This document shows, piece after piece, positions 45,906 to 57,830 of a DNA stretch of 64,000 nt. The stretch covers positions 27,306,853 to 27,370,852 of the forward strand of contig CM052358.1 of NCBI GenBank assembly GCA_028551475.1. The letters are read 5' to 3'. The notes beneath the pieces are model-generated. The model was not told where the DNA came from. It worked only from the letters and a program-made list of their open reading frames with translations, and made no database searches. Source of the stretch: Casuarina equisetifolia (Eukaryota; Streptophyta; Magnoliopsida; Fagales; Casuarinaceae). Both the position numbers and the translations under genes were made by a program. The stretch's first letter is position 1; every line of letters starts with the position of its first letter.

Positions 45906-47423
45906 ATATGCTATTCTTTAAAATGGAAAAAGAAAAAAAATCATCCTCCCTGTTGCAGTTCTAGTAAAGCATTATGAAACTGTCTTTACATTTGCACATA
46001 TCGGTTCAACCAATCTAAAAGCAAGCCAATCCAACCAGTGCCTTCGATTAAGTGTTTCAATATTGACAACAATTAAATATTTTTCATAAAACTTTTTGAC
46101 TTCCACACCACGTTAAGCAAATGTAAACTTGGAAGAGGAAAAACACTAGCTAACCAGTCCATGAGCACCAAGCCTATTGCAATATGTGAACAACCAAATT
46201 CATATGCAACTTGTACCACTAATAGCTGCATTTGAAAATACATTACAATAAACTAATTATTAGAAGATAAAATTAAAGATAAGATGAGCACAAAGACTTA
46301 TACTGAAAGGTTAACTTTTGAAACCTTAACTAGCTAAAAGTTGCTAAACATTTATAACAAATTACATTAGCCTTTCTACTACTTAAATATATTGCTCAAC
46401 TTCTTCCTCTCTTTTGTTGTGTTAAGAATAACACTAAAGTAAACAAAAAACAGCCACACTTACATGTGGCGTAGCCGATCTTAAGCTTGTTAGAAGTTTT
46501 GGTAGATTGAGCAAATGTGTAAGGAAACTTGGAGAAGCAAACCATCGACAAGAGCTAAGAGAAAACTAAAGGCAACCTTCTCGGGTTGGATGGTAAGAAC
46601 GGCACAAGAACTGGATAATGCCCTTAGCGTATGTGTTTACCGTCCCAACGACAAAGAGCCATACATACAATCCTTTTGTAGTAGGGAAAAGGAATTCGAG
46701 AGTGCAGAAGGCAAAGTTTTCAATGAAATATATATTGTAAAAAAGTTGAAAGTGGTAATTTAATCTAAAATTTAGCTATGTGGCAAGGCTCAAACAACTT
46801 GGATATTTAAACATGCAAGCAATTCACCCATTCTTGCCTTTGTGACAATGAGTCAACATATGACAGTTTTGCGTAATTTTGAGAGATTGGCCCCTCCATT
46901 GGGGGCCGACCTTTCATTAGGCTCATTTTTATCTCAAAAAATCTATAGAACATTAATAATATGATGATGAATTTGTCATAAGAAGGTGACAAAGATGAGA
47001 TAATCTTCCTCTTTTTGCAATTTTTTGTTGTTTGTTCTTCATATTTTTAATACTTAATATAACCTAGTTCTTATTTAGTTGGACTAGATATATCATTAAA
47101 TATACTTAACTTTCATTCCAATGTCACAAAACTTGACCCACAGTATAATTTGGTACTTATATTTAATTACATATGATAATTTATCTATTTTCTTAAAATT
47201 TAGAAACTTATGTAATTCAATTTTTAACTTAATCAAATTAGACATCATTACATATGCTTTATTTCCAGATTTCAATGTCCTGAAGCTTTGCATGCATTAA
47301 AACATAACCCTTTTAATTGTATTCCATCTCATTAACTACGTGTTAGATTGCTCTTTTTGGCATACCAGCAAAAACAGGAGTCACGAGAGAAAAGATGACA
47401 GGAAAACTTTAGATTAGACTCAA
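45906..47423. other. Unassigned sequence
   Basis: An 82-codon + frame at 46515-46763 ('KETWRSKPSTRAKRKLKATF' near its start) is basic and not AT-biased at 46520-46700, but no family is recognised. The rest is AT-rich. Confidence 0.35.
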
Positions 47424-47962
47424 ATGGTTGAATATGTATTGTATTTCTTGATGATTTCTGTACACAGTATGGAGGAGAATTTGACAGGTGGCCAGATTAA
47501 TTACATGGTGCTACCTAAGGAAATTGCTGCCGGAGAAGGAAAGGAAGTGCGGCTGCGATTCACGGCCAAAGTTACTCCGGTGTGCAGGTGCCCACGTTTT
47601 GGGACGTTGGATTACGCGGGCAGGTTGTACACGTGGCGTGTGATTGGGTTGCAGGAGTTGATGTAGTGTCCTGTTGGAGGTTAGAGGCTGATGTGTCCGC
47701 ACGCGTGTGAGAAGGAGAGTACCTGGCATCTGTTGTACTATATGGAGCATGTCGCAGCATGTTGGTGAGGATACGTGGCATGTGTTGGGCATGTGCTGGC
47801 TTATGCAGGATGCTTGTGGAAGTCAACTATCAAAATCATGGAGTTCGACCGAGGAAGGGTTTTAAAAGGCTGGTTCTAGCAACCAATACAAATCTGAACT
47901 TTCTATTAGATGGTGTATTGATTTACTTGATAGAGGCATCTGTTGCAAAGTATTGTATTTAG
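47424..47962 (+). other. Unidentified GC-rich coding-like segment
   Basis: 47469-47666 (+) reads 'MEENLTGGQINYMVLPKEIA', then 'GKEVRLRFTAKVTP' and ends 'RLYTWRVIGLQELM' with TAG. It is preceded by 'tttctgtacacag', a possible splice acceptor. The G+C is well above the flanks through about 47820. A second frame, 47759-47962, ends in TAG. I do not recognise either. It may be a last exon plus 3' UTR of a host gene whose other exons are lost or diverged. Confidence 0.35.
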
Positions 47963-47969
47963 TTTTTAT

Positions 47970-50279
47970 TTAAAAGATCTATATGAAGACCTGAATCTTT
48001 AAAATGATGTGTGACAATGTGAGTTTCTAATTGTGTAGATTATGATGAATAATTAATATCTTTATTCTTTCAAAATTAGCTACAAGGTGGTGTTGTCTTA
48101 CTATGTTGCCTAGTTAATTACCTCCAATCTATAAATTTATTTAGACTACTTGGTTTTTACCATATTATTTCTTTGATACACTCATTTTTCTTTTCACAAT
48201 GATATAGAAAATTAACAAATCAAACAATATGAAAGTATTTGTATCAACTCAGTAAGATATATTAAGATGTTTAAACAATTTCAAGCTTATCTTGTCTGGT
48301 AAGAATTTTTCTAACCTTGCAAATTCCACTATAAGCTATTTTAGAAGTTTGATAGATTGGAAGATCTTAGATAAATCTCTACAATTACTAAACAATTAGT
48401 ATCATTACATCTAAACAAATAAAATTATAGTTTTATGACTTAACAATGAAAGATATATTCATAGTATAAAAATCAAATTATAGTATTTTATACATTTTAC
48501 ATCATATCTTTTTGAAAGTTTTAATTGTTTTCTTTATTTATTTATGAGAAATCTAATTCCAAATACAAAATAGATTACTAGAATCCATTTCCATTACTTT
48601 GAATTAGTACAAAGATAAACTAATTTCATAGTACAATTGTAAATTCTACTTGTTTGGCTAATAAGTTGTCATCATTGGCATTCCTTATTTTTAGACATTT
48701 ATCACAGTTAAACTAGTAGATACGAAGTAAAAAGAAAAATGACTATCAAGAACAAGCAAAAGAAGCAATAGAGGACAAAGACCATAGTTATTCATGGTAA
48801 AGAAAGTAAGCATTTATGCTAAGCAACTCCTACAACACTTTCAACTAATCAAGTGTTTCAATGTTGATAAAAGTTAATTATGTTTGATTAATATCTTCAA
48901 ATTCGAAAGCACATTTGGCAAATGTAAAAACTACCAGATGGAGAACGCCAACAAACTAATTCCATCAGCAGCAAGGGCTATTCTGTGCCTTTTTCTCAGC
49001 GTAGATTCCTACGCAAGCATAAGAATTTAGAATTAAAAAAATTAAAAAAGGAAAAACTAAATTATTTTGTGCTCAGCGACAGAGAAGGAAAATAATTCGT
49101 AAAAAATTGAAAATAATTGCATACAATTAAATTACAAACTTCAGTTAAAAATTTCGGACAATACCTCCGATGCAAATATCAGAAACAAGATCGAAAATCA
49201 AGAGTTGATTAAACATAAGACAAACAGACAGGGGAAAAAGAAAAAAGATGGTACTTCTTCTAGTGCTAAAAAAGTTCCAATAGCTTCGGGCTAGCGACCT
49301 CTATGCTCTTTGGGCTACTCATGCACAATAATTGATCTATGGGAGAGAGCCCCAACTTTTTTATAAGCAATAATTTCTTCATATAAATTCTGCAAACAAG
49401 CGCCAAAGAACGAAAGACAACAAATTCCTATTCCTTCGACAATCACATAAATGAAGATTTTCAAGAGACAACAAACTTCAAAGCCATAATGAGAACATTT
49501 TTGTATTAGTCCCGACCGTGTCCTAGAATATCAAAAATGTAATATTACCCACAATATTTTAAAAATTCTCGAAGTCTTGAATATCCAACAATGTTAATAG
49601 AGTGTTGACAAACCAAAAAATATTGAATTTAGAAACTTGCTTAAATAGATATGGTTGACCCATTCTTTGGGTTTCTGAAACCGCTTAGGGAATGGGATAT
49701 GACACGTTATGAACTTGTTATGGCTCTGACCTACTATTAATTCAAGAAGAGGCTTCAATTTAGTGCTTTTTAACCTTCATGCTGTGGAACTTAATGTTTA
49801 TTTCAAATGAAAAGGCATGTATGTTAAAAAGAGAGAAAAGGAGTCATACGGCTTTCTAACCATAGAAGACTTTTCGACATTTTCAGGGAGGTCAAGTTAT
49901 TTAAATGATCTGTTTCTATGCTCACTGTCACAAAGCTTCAACCATTAAAGATTGAAACTTATTTTTAATAAATGTATAATTTTTTATTAAAGTAACTAAA
50001 TACATAAGTGCAAGTATTTAGATATCTAGTTCAGTTTGCTTATAGAAAGCAAACTAAAAATTCTGGACTGTAAACTCAAATAGTTATAACCTTTTCTAGC
50101 AATTTCGTACTTTTTTCGTAGGATTGATCCCTCTTGAAGACCTGAACCAGGAAAAATATAATCACGTGAGAAGTTAGAGATTAAAATTCATTAAGAAAAA
50201 AAGTTAGTCGAAAATTAGGCATAATAAAGGTGTTAATAGCAACCAAATCACCTGACAAAGATGTCCTGAAACCAGTTAT
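47970..50279. other. Unassigned AT-rich sequence
   Basis: 2.3 kb with no frame over 60 codons of interest and no element boundary recognised. Confidence 0.4.
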
Positions 50280-50289
50280 AGCCTACTGA

Positions 50290-50870
50290 TTTTTCTTTTG
50301 ATAGTGACAGATACTTGATGAGTCACATCATCGTCTTCTTGTTTGATTGCATTTCACAAGACCGTGCCAGTGTACTTGGGCAGCTGACACTTGCGCACTT
50401 CCAACACGAACACCTTTCCTTTAATAGGGCCATGGACTTCCAAATCTGCTCGACAGTGAGATCCGGCAGTAGTTCAATTCTAATGCATGCGAGGAAATAC
50501 TACTAAGAACTTCATTGAACTTAAAACATCATGTATTAGACAAGCTACGAACCCTGTCTCTAGGCTGGATGTTGCAATAATTTGTCCAAAAATTTGATCC
50601 ATTAGTCCAAAAATTTCATCTGATCCTCGAAGCAGTTCGCTGATACATAGACAAAGAACCCTTTTGGCCCAGCAGATGGGATTCCGAGGATACGAAAGGA
50701 CTTCCTCCAAATGTTGGTGACTTTGAAACTCATGCTACAGGAACCTTTCGTACTGTCCAACTTTATAAACAATAAACTGGACATGTCACTTCGAGGACCT
50801 GAGCTGTCATCCAAATCTCAGAATCTACAAGACTAAAGGACACACCAAAACTAGGATGCCCGAAGGCTTT
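50290..50870 (-). other. Unidentified coding-like region, - strand
   Basis: Three - strand frames follow one another: 50814-50602 ('DSSGPRSDMSSLLFIKLDST', 'RILGIPSAGPKGFFVYVSAN'), 50710-50480 ('FGQIIATSSLETGFVACLIH', 'DVLSSMKFL') and about 50490-50310 ('LPDLTVEQIWKSMALLKE'). Composition is less AT-biased than the flanks and the change of frame looks like a decayed gene with one or two indels. No family recognised. It lies beyond the primer site of the - strand LTR element, so it could be internal sequence of that element. Confidence 0.35.
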
Positions 50871-50879
50871 GTGGAGATC

Positions 50880-51218
50880 AATTCACAATTGTCAAATCGA
50901 ATGATGCACAAGAATCCAAAAGTCATATATACTTACATCGCTAAAATACAACAAAAGAATTAATAAAGGAATATTCACTTAAGGTGTGATGGGACATAGT
51001 CGCAACACAAATTAACTCCCAATAAAGAAGCCTGACTACGGCCCTATACCAACTCACGCAGTTGTGAACCGGAAGAAACATTCGACCGGTCACATGAGTG
51101 ACCTTGAGATTAAATCTAACAAAACAAAAAAAATCATTTTTTTTTCAAAAAGAAAATAAAAACTAGATTAAACTTAGAATTATTTGGTATTAATATTAAT
51201 GAGTAGTAAAACAACCAA
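50880..51218 (-). other. Putative internal region of the LTR-D element
   Basis: Follows the primer site on the - strand. No gag motif seen. Its left limit is unknown. Confidence 0.4.
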
Positions 51219-51236
51219 TCCCCGGCAACGACGCCA
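51219..51236 (-). other. tRNA-Asp-type primer binding site of LTR-D
   Basis: On the - strand 'tggcgtcgttgccgggga' matches, with one change, the 3' end complement of tRNA-Asp used by Athila/Tat-type and LARD elements (TGGCGCCGTTGCCGGGGA). It lies six bases after the LTR end, fixing both the orientation (-) and which LTR this is (the 5' one). Confidence 0.8.
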
Positions 51237-51242
51237 AAAACT

Positions 51243-52607
51243 TGTTCGGTGAATTTTAGATGCAAGTGAACATGTCGAACAAGTAATATAATGATGAGAA
51301 AAGTATCGTCCCACGAAGATTGGTGAATACTGAACTAATTAAGTACTAATGATGAATTAATCCTAAAATTTATTTAGCAAATCAAAATATTGTTGAAGAT
51401 GAATTAAAATTTAAAATTTCTAAAACGAAAACTCAATACTAATTAAAATTGGATCCAAGTAAGAAAAATCAAGATGAGACACATGTTAGAGCTTCTGATT
51501 TCACCATAACTACTAGATATGAATTTCCATAGTTTATGCCTGCAAGAATGATATTATCTATGTGATGGCGGAATTTCCTAATTTATTTACTATCCTATGT
51601 CTAGGTATAGTAAACCTATTTAGTTCATTAATTCACTATATCTCTATATGTGAATTGAAACAAACCAAATGCATTAGGATCTATGAATATTCCTGGTTTA
51701 CAATAAATCTTTCGATCATCTTATCACCAAAAGCCACACAAATAACATGGTATATGTCTATCCACATTTAATTCATGGTTATATATTATAAGAAGTAATT
51801 GCATATTATTACCTTTCAGTCTCTAACATGCACATCAAATCATTCAAGTGGTGGCCAATCACTTAAAAGCATTAAGCATAATAATATATAACTCACATAA
51901 ATAAACTATCTTGCAAAACATAAAAACTTATAGGATTCACATCATCATAGTTAGGCTACATCTTCGCTCTAACAAAAGAAGTTTAGAACATAATGAAATA
52001 ATGAGGAAGAACAATAATAAGAAACAAAGAAGGCATCTTGAATCCAAGAACAAGAAGTCTGTCACCCTTTTTGTCTTCTCTTCAAGAGATCTTGAATTCT
52101 TAGCCTCTCTCTTGAGTTGTGCTCAATTTCCTCCTTGGTTTCAGTGGCAACTTCTTTTCTCTCTTGCTTCCCCCTCTCTTCTATGCAGGGCTCCTCCTTT
52201 ATATAAGGTATGGGATCTAGAACTTTCTCCTTATCCTAATAGCATTGGGTTTTAGATTCCCAATACAATTTGGTTTTAGACTTCTATATTAATTAGGCTT
52301 TGGACTCCTAATAGGACTAAGTTTTCTAATTATTTAAAAAAAACAATAAGAATAAAAATCTAATAACAATTATCCAAAGCCCAAGCCCAAGCCCATCTTG
52401 ATTTCCTTCACCTTGATAATTTGACCATCTTCTGCCATATAATAAGTACCAGGTTCTCCATGCTTGTTCTTTTTCTTCATGCCTCCTTATGTTACATAAA
52501 CAAGACAAATTTAAGTAAATAAAGAGGAATTCAAATATTTTCTCACAAACATTAGAGAATTTATTATTTAAATTAGGTAAAATAACTCTATAAAAATAGA
52601 GTTATCA
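51243..52607 (-). repeat. LTR-D, 1365-bp LTR of a gypsy/LARD-type element
   Basis: On the - strand it starts TGATAACTCTA and ends CCGAACA, so both termini are TG...CA, and it is followed by the primer site. Long LTRs plus a tRNA-Asp primer are typical of Athila/Tat-like gypsy elements and their non-autonomous LARD relatives. No gag-pol was recognised to the left, and no second LTR was seen, so the element is either non-autonomous or truncated. Its outer end touches Copia-2 directly at 52607/52608. Confidence 0.8.
52198..52205 (-). promoter_or_regulatory. TATA box in LTR-D
   Basis: - strand 'tatataaaggaggagccc' is a strong plant TATA context about 400 bases into the LTR, as expected for a U3/R boundary. 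Confidence 0.55.
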
Positions 52608-53284
52608 GAACTCCACTTGATAAGCATCTAGATGAGTTTAATAAAGTTGTTTTGGATTTGCAAAATATAGATGTTAAAGTGGATGATGAAGATCAAGCAA
52701 TTATTTTGTTATGTTCTTTGACTAAATCCTATGATCATTTGGTTACCACATTGTTGTATGGCCGAGACACTATTTCCATGGAGGAAGTGAAGGCTTCTTT
52801 GAACTCAACTGAGTTGAGGAAGAGGGTGTCTAAGGAGTTTGACGACTCCAATGCTTCTGGGTTAATGGTAAGAAGAAGATCTAGTAGGAGAGGACAACAA
52901 ACTAGCAAGCATTTAAGCAGTCGAGGCAAGTCCAAATCAAAGTCCAAAACCAGAAAGGTGAAGTGCTATCATTGTCATGAAGAAGGACATTTCAGGAGAG
53001 ATTGCCCTGAAAGAAAAGGAAGAAAAGACAAAGGTAAGAAAGCAACTTCAGAGGGTGAAAAGTCTGTAGCAGTAGCTGAAGAAGAAGATTCAGATGCAAG
53101 CTCAATTCTGAATGTTTCAGAGAATTCTTCTAGTGATAACTGGGTGTTAGATTCAACTTGTGCATTTCATATATCACCATACAGGGAATGGTTTGTAGAC
53201 TATCAACCATTGAGAGGTGGAAAGGTACCTATAGGGAACAATATGGCATGCAAGGTGGTTGGCATAAGGGTCAGTTCAGATTGA
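52608..53284 (+). pseudogene. Copia-2 gag and protease start
   Basis: Open from the junction: 'TPLDKHLDEFNKVVLDLQ', 'DEDQAIILLCSLTKSYDHLV', 'TTLLYGRDTISMEEV' (UBN2-type gag), then a canonical CX2CX4HX4C knuckle 'CYHCHEEGHFRRDC' at about 52966-53007, and the protease site 'WVLDSTCAFH' (about 53141-53170), where DSG or DSA is usual. An extra base at about 53267, after 'VVGI', shifts the frame; the next frame continues the same protein with 'GSVQIETHDGVVR'. Confidence 0.88.
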
Positions 53285-54416
53285 AACACATGATGGAGTG
53301 GTGAGAATACTCAAAGAGGTAAGACATATTACTGAATTGAAAAGGAATTTGATTTCTCTTGGTACTCTTGAGGCAAATGGTTGTGAATGGAAAGCCAAGA
53401 ATGGTATCTTGAAAGTTCTTAAAGGAGCTCTTGTTGTCATGAAAAGAATCAGATGTAATGGGTTGTATTTGCTTAAAGGAAACATCATTACAGATGGAGC
53501 AGCAGTTTTTACTTCAAAGTCAGAAAAGGAGAACACCAAGTTATGGCACATGAGGCTTAGGCATATGAGTGAAAGAGGCATGGTGATACTTAGTAAACAA
53601 GATCTTCTTAGTGGTAAAAGGTTGAGCAAGATAGACTTTTGTGAGCACTGCTTATATGGTAAGCAAACACGATTGAAGTTCAACATTGTAGTCCATAGAA
53701 CAAAGGGCACATTGGATTACATTCATTCAGATTTATGGGGGCCAGCTCGTGTTTCTTCCATAGGAGGAGCAAGGTACATGCTAACACTCATAGATGACTT
53801 TTCAAGAAAAGTTTGGGTATACTTCTCAAAGCACAAAGTTGAAGTATTTAGAAAGTTTGCGCAATGGAAGACTTTGATAGAGAAGCAAACTGGTAGACAA
53901 GTCAAGAGGTTCAAAACTGATAATGGCATGGAGTTTTGCAACCAAGAGTTTGAAGATTATTGTAAGAAAGAAGGTATAGCAAGGCATCGCATTGTTGTAC
54001 ACACACCACAACAAAATGGTGTGGCAGAGAGGATGAACAAAACCATCGTGGAAAAGGCAAGGTGTATGTTGTCTACTGTAGGATTGACAAAAAGATTTTG
54101 GGCTGAAGCAATGAATATAGCTTGTTACTTGATCAATAGATCACCATCTACAGCCCTTAATTGCAAAACACCTGAAGAAGTGTGGAGTGGAAGACTTGCT
54201 GATTACTCAAATTTAAAGATCTTCGGCTGTCTAGCATATGTACATGTTCAAGAAGGTAAACTTGAAACAAGATCCAGAAGATGCATTTTCTTAGGATATG
54301 CAGATGGTGTGAAGGGAACTAGATTATGGTTTTCTAATGGGAGAACTTCCAAGTTTCTAATCAGTCATGATGTTATCTTTGATGAAATGCCAATGATAAA
54401 AGAAAAGATGGAGTAA
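53285..54416 (+). pseudogene. Copia-2 integrase region
   Basis: The open frame 53298-54416 covers 'EVRHITELKRNLISLGTLEA', the HHCC finger ('LWHMRLRHMSERG' ... 'CEHCLYGKQTR') and the core with catalytic residues 'HSDLWGPA' (Asp), 'KTDNGMEF' (Asp) and 'NGVAERMNKT' (Glu) at D-x35-E spacing. 'LKIFGCLAYVHV' and 'CIFLGYADGVKGTRLW' mark the C-terminal part. Integrase inserts the cDNA into host DNA. All three catalytic residues are kept; the frame ends at a TAA (54414-54416) where the family reads through. Confidence 0.9.
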
Positions 54417-56295
54417 CAGAAGTCAAAAACTGTCAAGGATGCTAAGGAAAAGGTGGAGGTTGAACTTGATTCAAAGGTATCCAAAATTACCTCAGAAAGT
54501 CCTAGTGATGTGAGCACTTCAGATATAGAGGAAGTTGTCACAGAAAGAGCTCACTCAGAACCTCAACAAACAGAACTAGAGCACTCACCATCAGTAAGAC
54601 AATGAGTACAAGAGTATGTTATGGCAAGAGATAGGGAAAGAAGAGAGATTAAAACTCCTCAAAGGTATGGCTTTGGTGATTTGGTGGCATATGCACTCAT
54701 TACAGCTGTGGAGATTAACTTGAATCAAGAACCAGAAACCTACAAAAAAGTAATAGAAAGTCCAAATTCTGATAAATGGATGGCTGCAATGCAGGAAGAG
54801 ATGAACTCATTGCTGAAGAGCAAGACCTGGGAGCTTGTTGAACTAGCTCCAGGTAAAAGAGTTGTAAGTTGCAAATGGATATTCAAAAGAAAAGAAGGCA
54901 TACCAGGAAGCGAAGAAGGAAGATACAAGGCTCGAGTGGTAGCTAAAGGCTTTACACAAAAGGAGGGCATAGACTTCACTAAGATTTTTTCACTTGTGGT
55001 AAAGTATTCTTCTATTCGTATATTATTATCTTTTGTTGCCTTATTTGACTTGGAATTGCAGCAACTTGATGTGAAGACAACTTTCTTAAATGGAGAGTTG
55101 GAGGAGGAGATCTATATGAAGCAACCAGAAGGTTTTGTGAATCAAACGAAAAAGAATCATGTATGCAAGTTACAAAGATCGTTGTATGGTCTGAAGCAAT
55201 CTCCAAGACAGTGGTATAAGAGATTTGATGCATTCACGATCAAGCATGGGTATTGTAGAAGCTCCTATGACAGTTGTGTTTATCAGAGGCAAACGGTTGA
55301 TGGCTCTAGCATATATCTACTTATCTATGTAAATGATATGCTTATTGCAGCAAGAAACTCAACGAAAATCAAAGAGCTCAAGTCTTTATTGAATAAAGAA
55401 TTTGAGATGAAAAACCTTGGAGCTACAAAGAAGATACTTGGAATGGAGATTAACCATGATAGATGTAAAGGAACTATGAAGCTCACTCAAAAGAGATATA
55501 TTGAGACGATACTTCAATGGTTCAATATGGATGATGCAAAACCTGTAAGTACTCCTTAGCTACACACTTTAAGTTATCTTGGGATTTATCTCCAAATTCT
55601 GAGAGGAAGAGGAAACTATGGAAAATGTTCCTTATTCTAGTGCAGTAGGTAGCATTATGTATGCTATGGTGTGTACAAGACCTGATTTATGCCATGCTAT
55701 GAGTCTAGTGAGTAGATTCATGAGTGCTCTTAGGAAAGGTCACTGGTTGGCAGTGAAATGGATCTTGAGATATTTAAAGGGAACATCTGACTATGGCTTG
55801 ATGTTTAACAAAGATGGAGAGAAGAAAGTTGTGGGTTATGTTGACTCAGATTACGTTGGAGACCTTGATGATAGAAGGTCACTTTCAGGTTATGTATTTG
55901 TCTTGGCAGGTGGAGCAATCAGTTGGAAAGCCACATTGCAACCCACAGTGGCTTTGTCTTCAACGGAAGCTGAGTACATGGCTGTTGTTGAAGGGATCAA
56001 AGAAGTTATTTAGCTACAAGAATTGGTGACAGAGTTAGGAGTAAAGCAAGAGAAGAATGAAATCTTTTGTGATATTCAAAGTGCCATTCATCTCACAAAA
56101 GATAAGTGGCATCATGAAAAGTCCAAGCACATTGATATTAAATATCACTTTATAAAAGAGATTGTATCTGGAGGAAAGGTAAAGGTGTTGAAGATATTAA
56201 CTTTGTGTAACCCTGCTGACATGCTCACCAAGGTGATCCCTACTATCAAGTTCAATAATTGTATGGACTTGATAGGTTTGTGCAATGATGAATGA
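54417..56295 (+). pseudogene. Copia-2 reverse transcriptase and RNase H
   Basis: After a TGA at 54603-54605, 54621-55559 is open: 'KWMAAMQEEMNSLLKSKTWE', 'CKWIFKRKEG', 'YKARVVAKGFTQKEGIDFTK', 'LDVKTTFLNGELEEEIYMKQ', 'RSLYGLKQSPRQWYKRFDAF'. The catalytic site is 'YVNDML' instead of YVDDM, a loss of an essential Asp. A TAG and a frameshift at 55557-55620 precede RNase H: 'SSAVGSIMYAMVCTRPDLC', 'VDSDYVGDLDDRRSLSGYVF', 'SSTEAEYMAV', a TAG at 56011-56013 in place of Trp, and 'HIDIKYHFIKE'. Confidence 0.9.
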
Positions 56296-56355
56296 AGATG
56301 CTAAAATGGTAAAGCTAAGGAGAGTTATGAAGATACTACTTGCTAATTATTCACC

Positions 56356-56367
56356 AAGGTGGAGGAT
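56356..56367 (+). other. Copia-2 polypurine tract
   Basis: 'aaggtggaggat' directly before the 3' LTR. Confidence 0.8.
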
Positions 56368-56988
56368 TGTTGGACATGGCTCATAATTAGCACATTTCCA
56401 ACTCGTTTTATTTCTCTTTACCTTATCATACATGGTTAGTGGGATATGGGGAGTTTGTTTCTCAACCACTAACACCTCTTCCTATTCTCAAGGGAAGAGT
56501 GGTTACACGTGGGAGCAGTTTTGAATTTTGAAACCGAAAAAAAAGGTGCTTTGATCGGAAAAGCATAGTGAGACACAAGAAAAAGAGATATAGAGAATAG
56601 AGAATAGAGAAAGAGAGGGTGTGTGAGAGATAAACACCAAGAAAGAGTTGTGCGGCCAGATTTGTGTAAATCTGAGTACAGATTGTAGTGCGGTTTTCAG
56701 TGCAGTGCAGATTGGTGTACGGTGTGTACAGAACAGTGAAGAAGAGAAGGAAATCTGTAAGCCATTCTTGTATAACTCTTGTGCACTTCCTTGTATCCTT
56801 AAAGGAGTGATTGAAGAATGTGTTTGGTAGATAATTCCTGTGAGAACTTCTATACTGTTGATTGAAGAAGAAAGAAATCTCTCCTAGCTTTACCCATGGA
56901 TGTAGGTAATTATTGGCCGAACCACGTAAATTTGTGTGTTCTCTTGTGTGATTTTATATTTCCCATTTAATTCTACATTTAACCAACA
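56368..56988 (+). repeat. Copia-2 3' LTR
   Basis: 621 bp with matching ends TGTTGG...CCAACA. Contains a small 'agagaat' repeat (56592-56612). No second copy exists at the element's left side. The right flanking bases are TCCAA; with the left end missing, a target duplication cannot be tested. Confidence 0.85.
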
Positions 56989-57099
56989 TCCAAAACAACA
57001 TCTTAAGCTTGAAGAAAAGTCCGTTTGATAATTAATTTTGGCTTAATTAGAACACATCACTTATATTCTTGCTACGTTTTACACACCAATTTGTTGTTT

Positions 57100-57830
57100 T
57101 ACACAACAGCCTTCCCTACAAAGCACAGCTGCCTGGACAAAGATTTCTTCACTCCGAGGGAAAAAATTGTATACATAGAGATGGGGCCATACTGTAAATG
57201 GATAACTAGAAATAAAACCAAAAGCTAGAATTTTTCCTTTCTCTGTTCCTTCTTCTTCTTGCCGACGACTTGTTCTAGCACTACTATCTTTGTTTTTACA
57301 TCTTGAACATTGACCTTTCTATGGTCAAATAAAATTTCAAGATTGCTCTGCATTCAAGTAGTTTTAATGGTGAAAGACAAACCAAGAGAGCAGAGAACAG
57401 CGGCTGACACAATAGAGAGGATTTGGAAGTGGCGAGGATCTGACAGGGGAATGAGAAAGAAGTGGTAAGAAAGAGAACACCCACGTTGAGCATGGTTCTC
57501 TTTGGTGCATCCTGAGCTGAGGCAAATTGGTTCTCTTTGGTGCATCTGTGCTGAGGCCCGTTGCAATCTATAACCAACTTCTTCCAAGTGCCTTCTACAA
57601 AATAGCGGCCTGCACAAGAAATGACATTGTAGTCGACTGGTTATCAAAAATTAAGATTAAAAATTAATATGCCCACAAAGATTGATGCTGACACCTTCGT
57701 CTTTTAAAATCTTTTTCACGTAACAAAATAACCATCAAGCTTTTTTAATATTTAAAATTCATTGCCCAATTTCTAATCTCATTTCCTGTATTGATTGTTT
57801 GATGCTACGGAGAAGAATTAACAATAAAAT
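57100..57830 (+). repeat. Repeat R, copy 3, joined to the TNL-D tail
   Basis: Collinear with copies at 9700-10110 and 11930-12660, including 'ccttccctacaa', 'tttcttcactcc', 'aaataaaaccaaaagctagaatttttc' and 'gaccaag(g)agagcagagaac', and a duplicated 'ggttctctttggtgcatc' (57499 and 57529) of its own. It runs straight into the C-JID exon end. Confidence 0.68.

Larger units (their letters stand above)
52608..56988 (+). mobile_element. Copia-2, 5'-truncated LTR retrotransposon
   Basis: Starts inside gag at the edge of LTR-D and runs through zinc knuckle, protease, integrase, RT, RNase H, polypurine tract and a 3' LTR. The 5' LTR, primer site and about the first 100 gag residues are absent. Motif order and the knuckle-to-protease layout resemble the Tork/TNT1-94-like Copia group. 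It is the best preserved pol in the window, with few stops and one clear single-base frameshift. Confidence 0.92.

Noticed and set aside
51219..51236. tRNA-Asp gene
   Set aside because: Only the 3' 18 bases match; no cloverleaf upstream. It is a primer binding site next to an LTR.
53276..53941. - strand frames of 144 and 72 codons
   Set aside because: Complement of the Copia-2 integrase frame.
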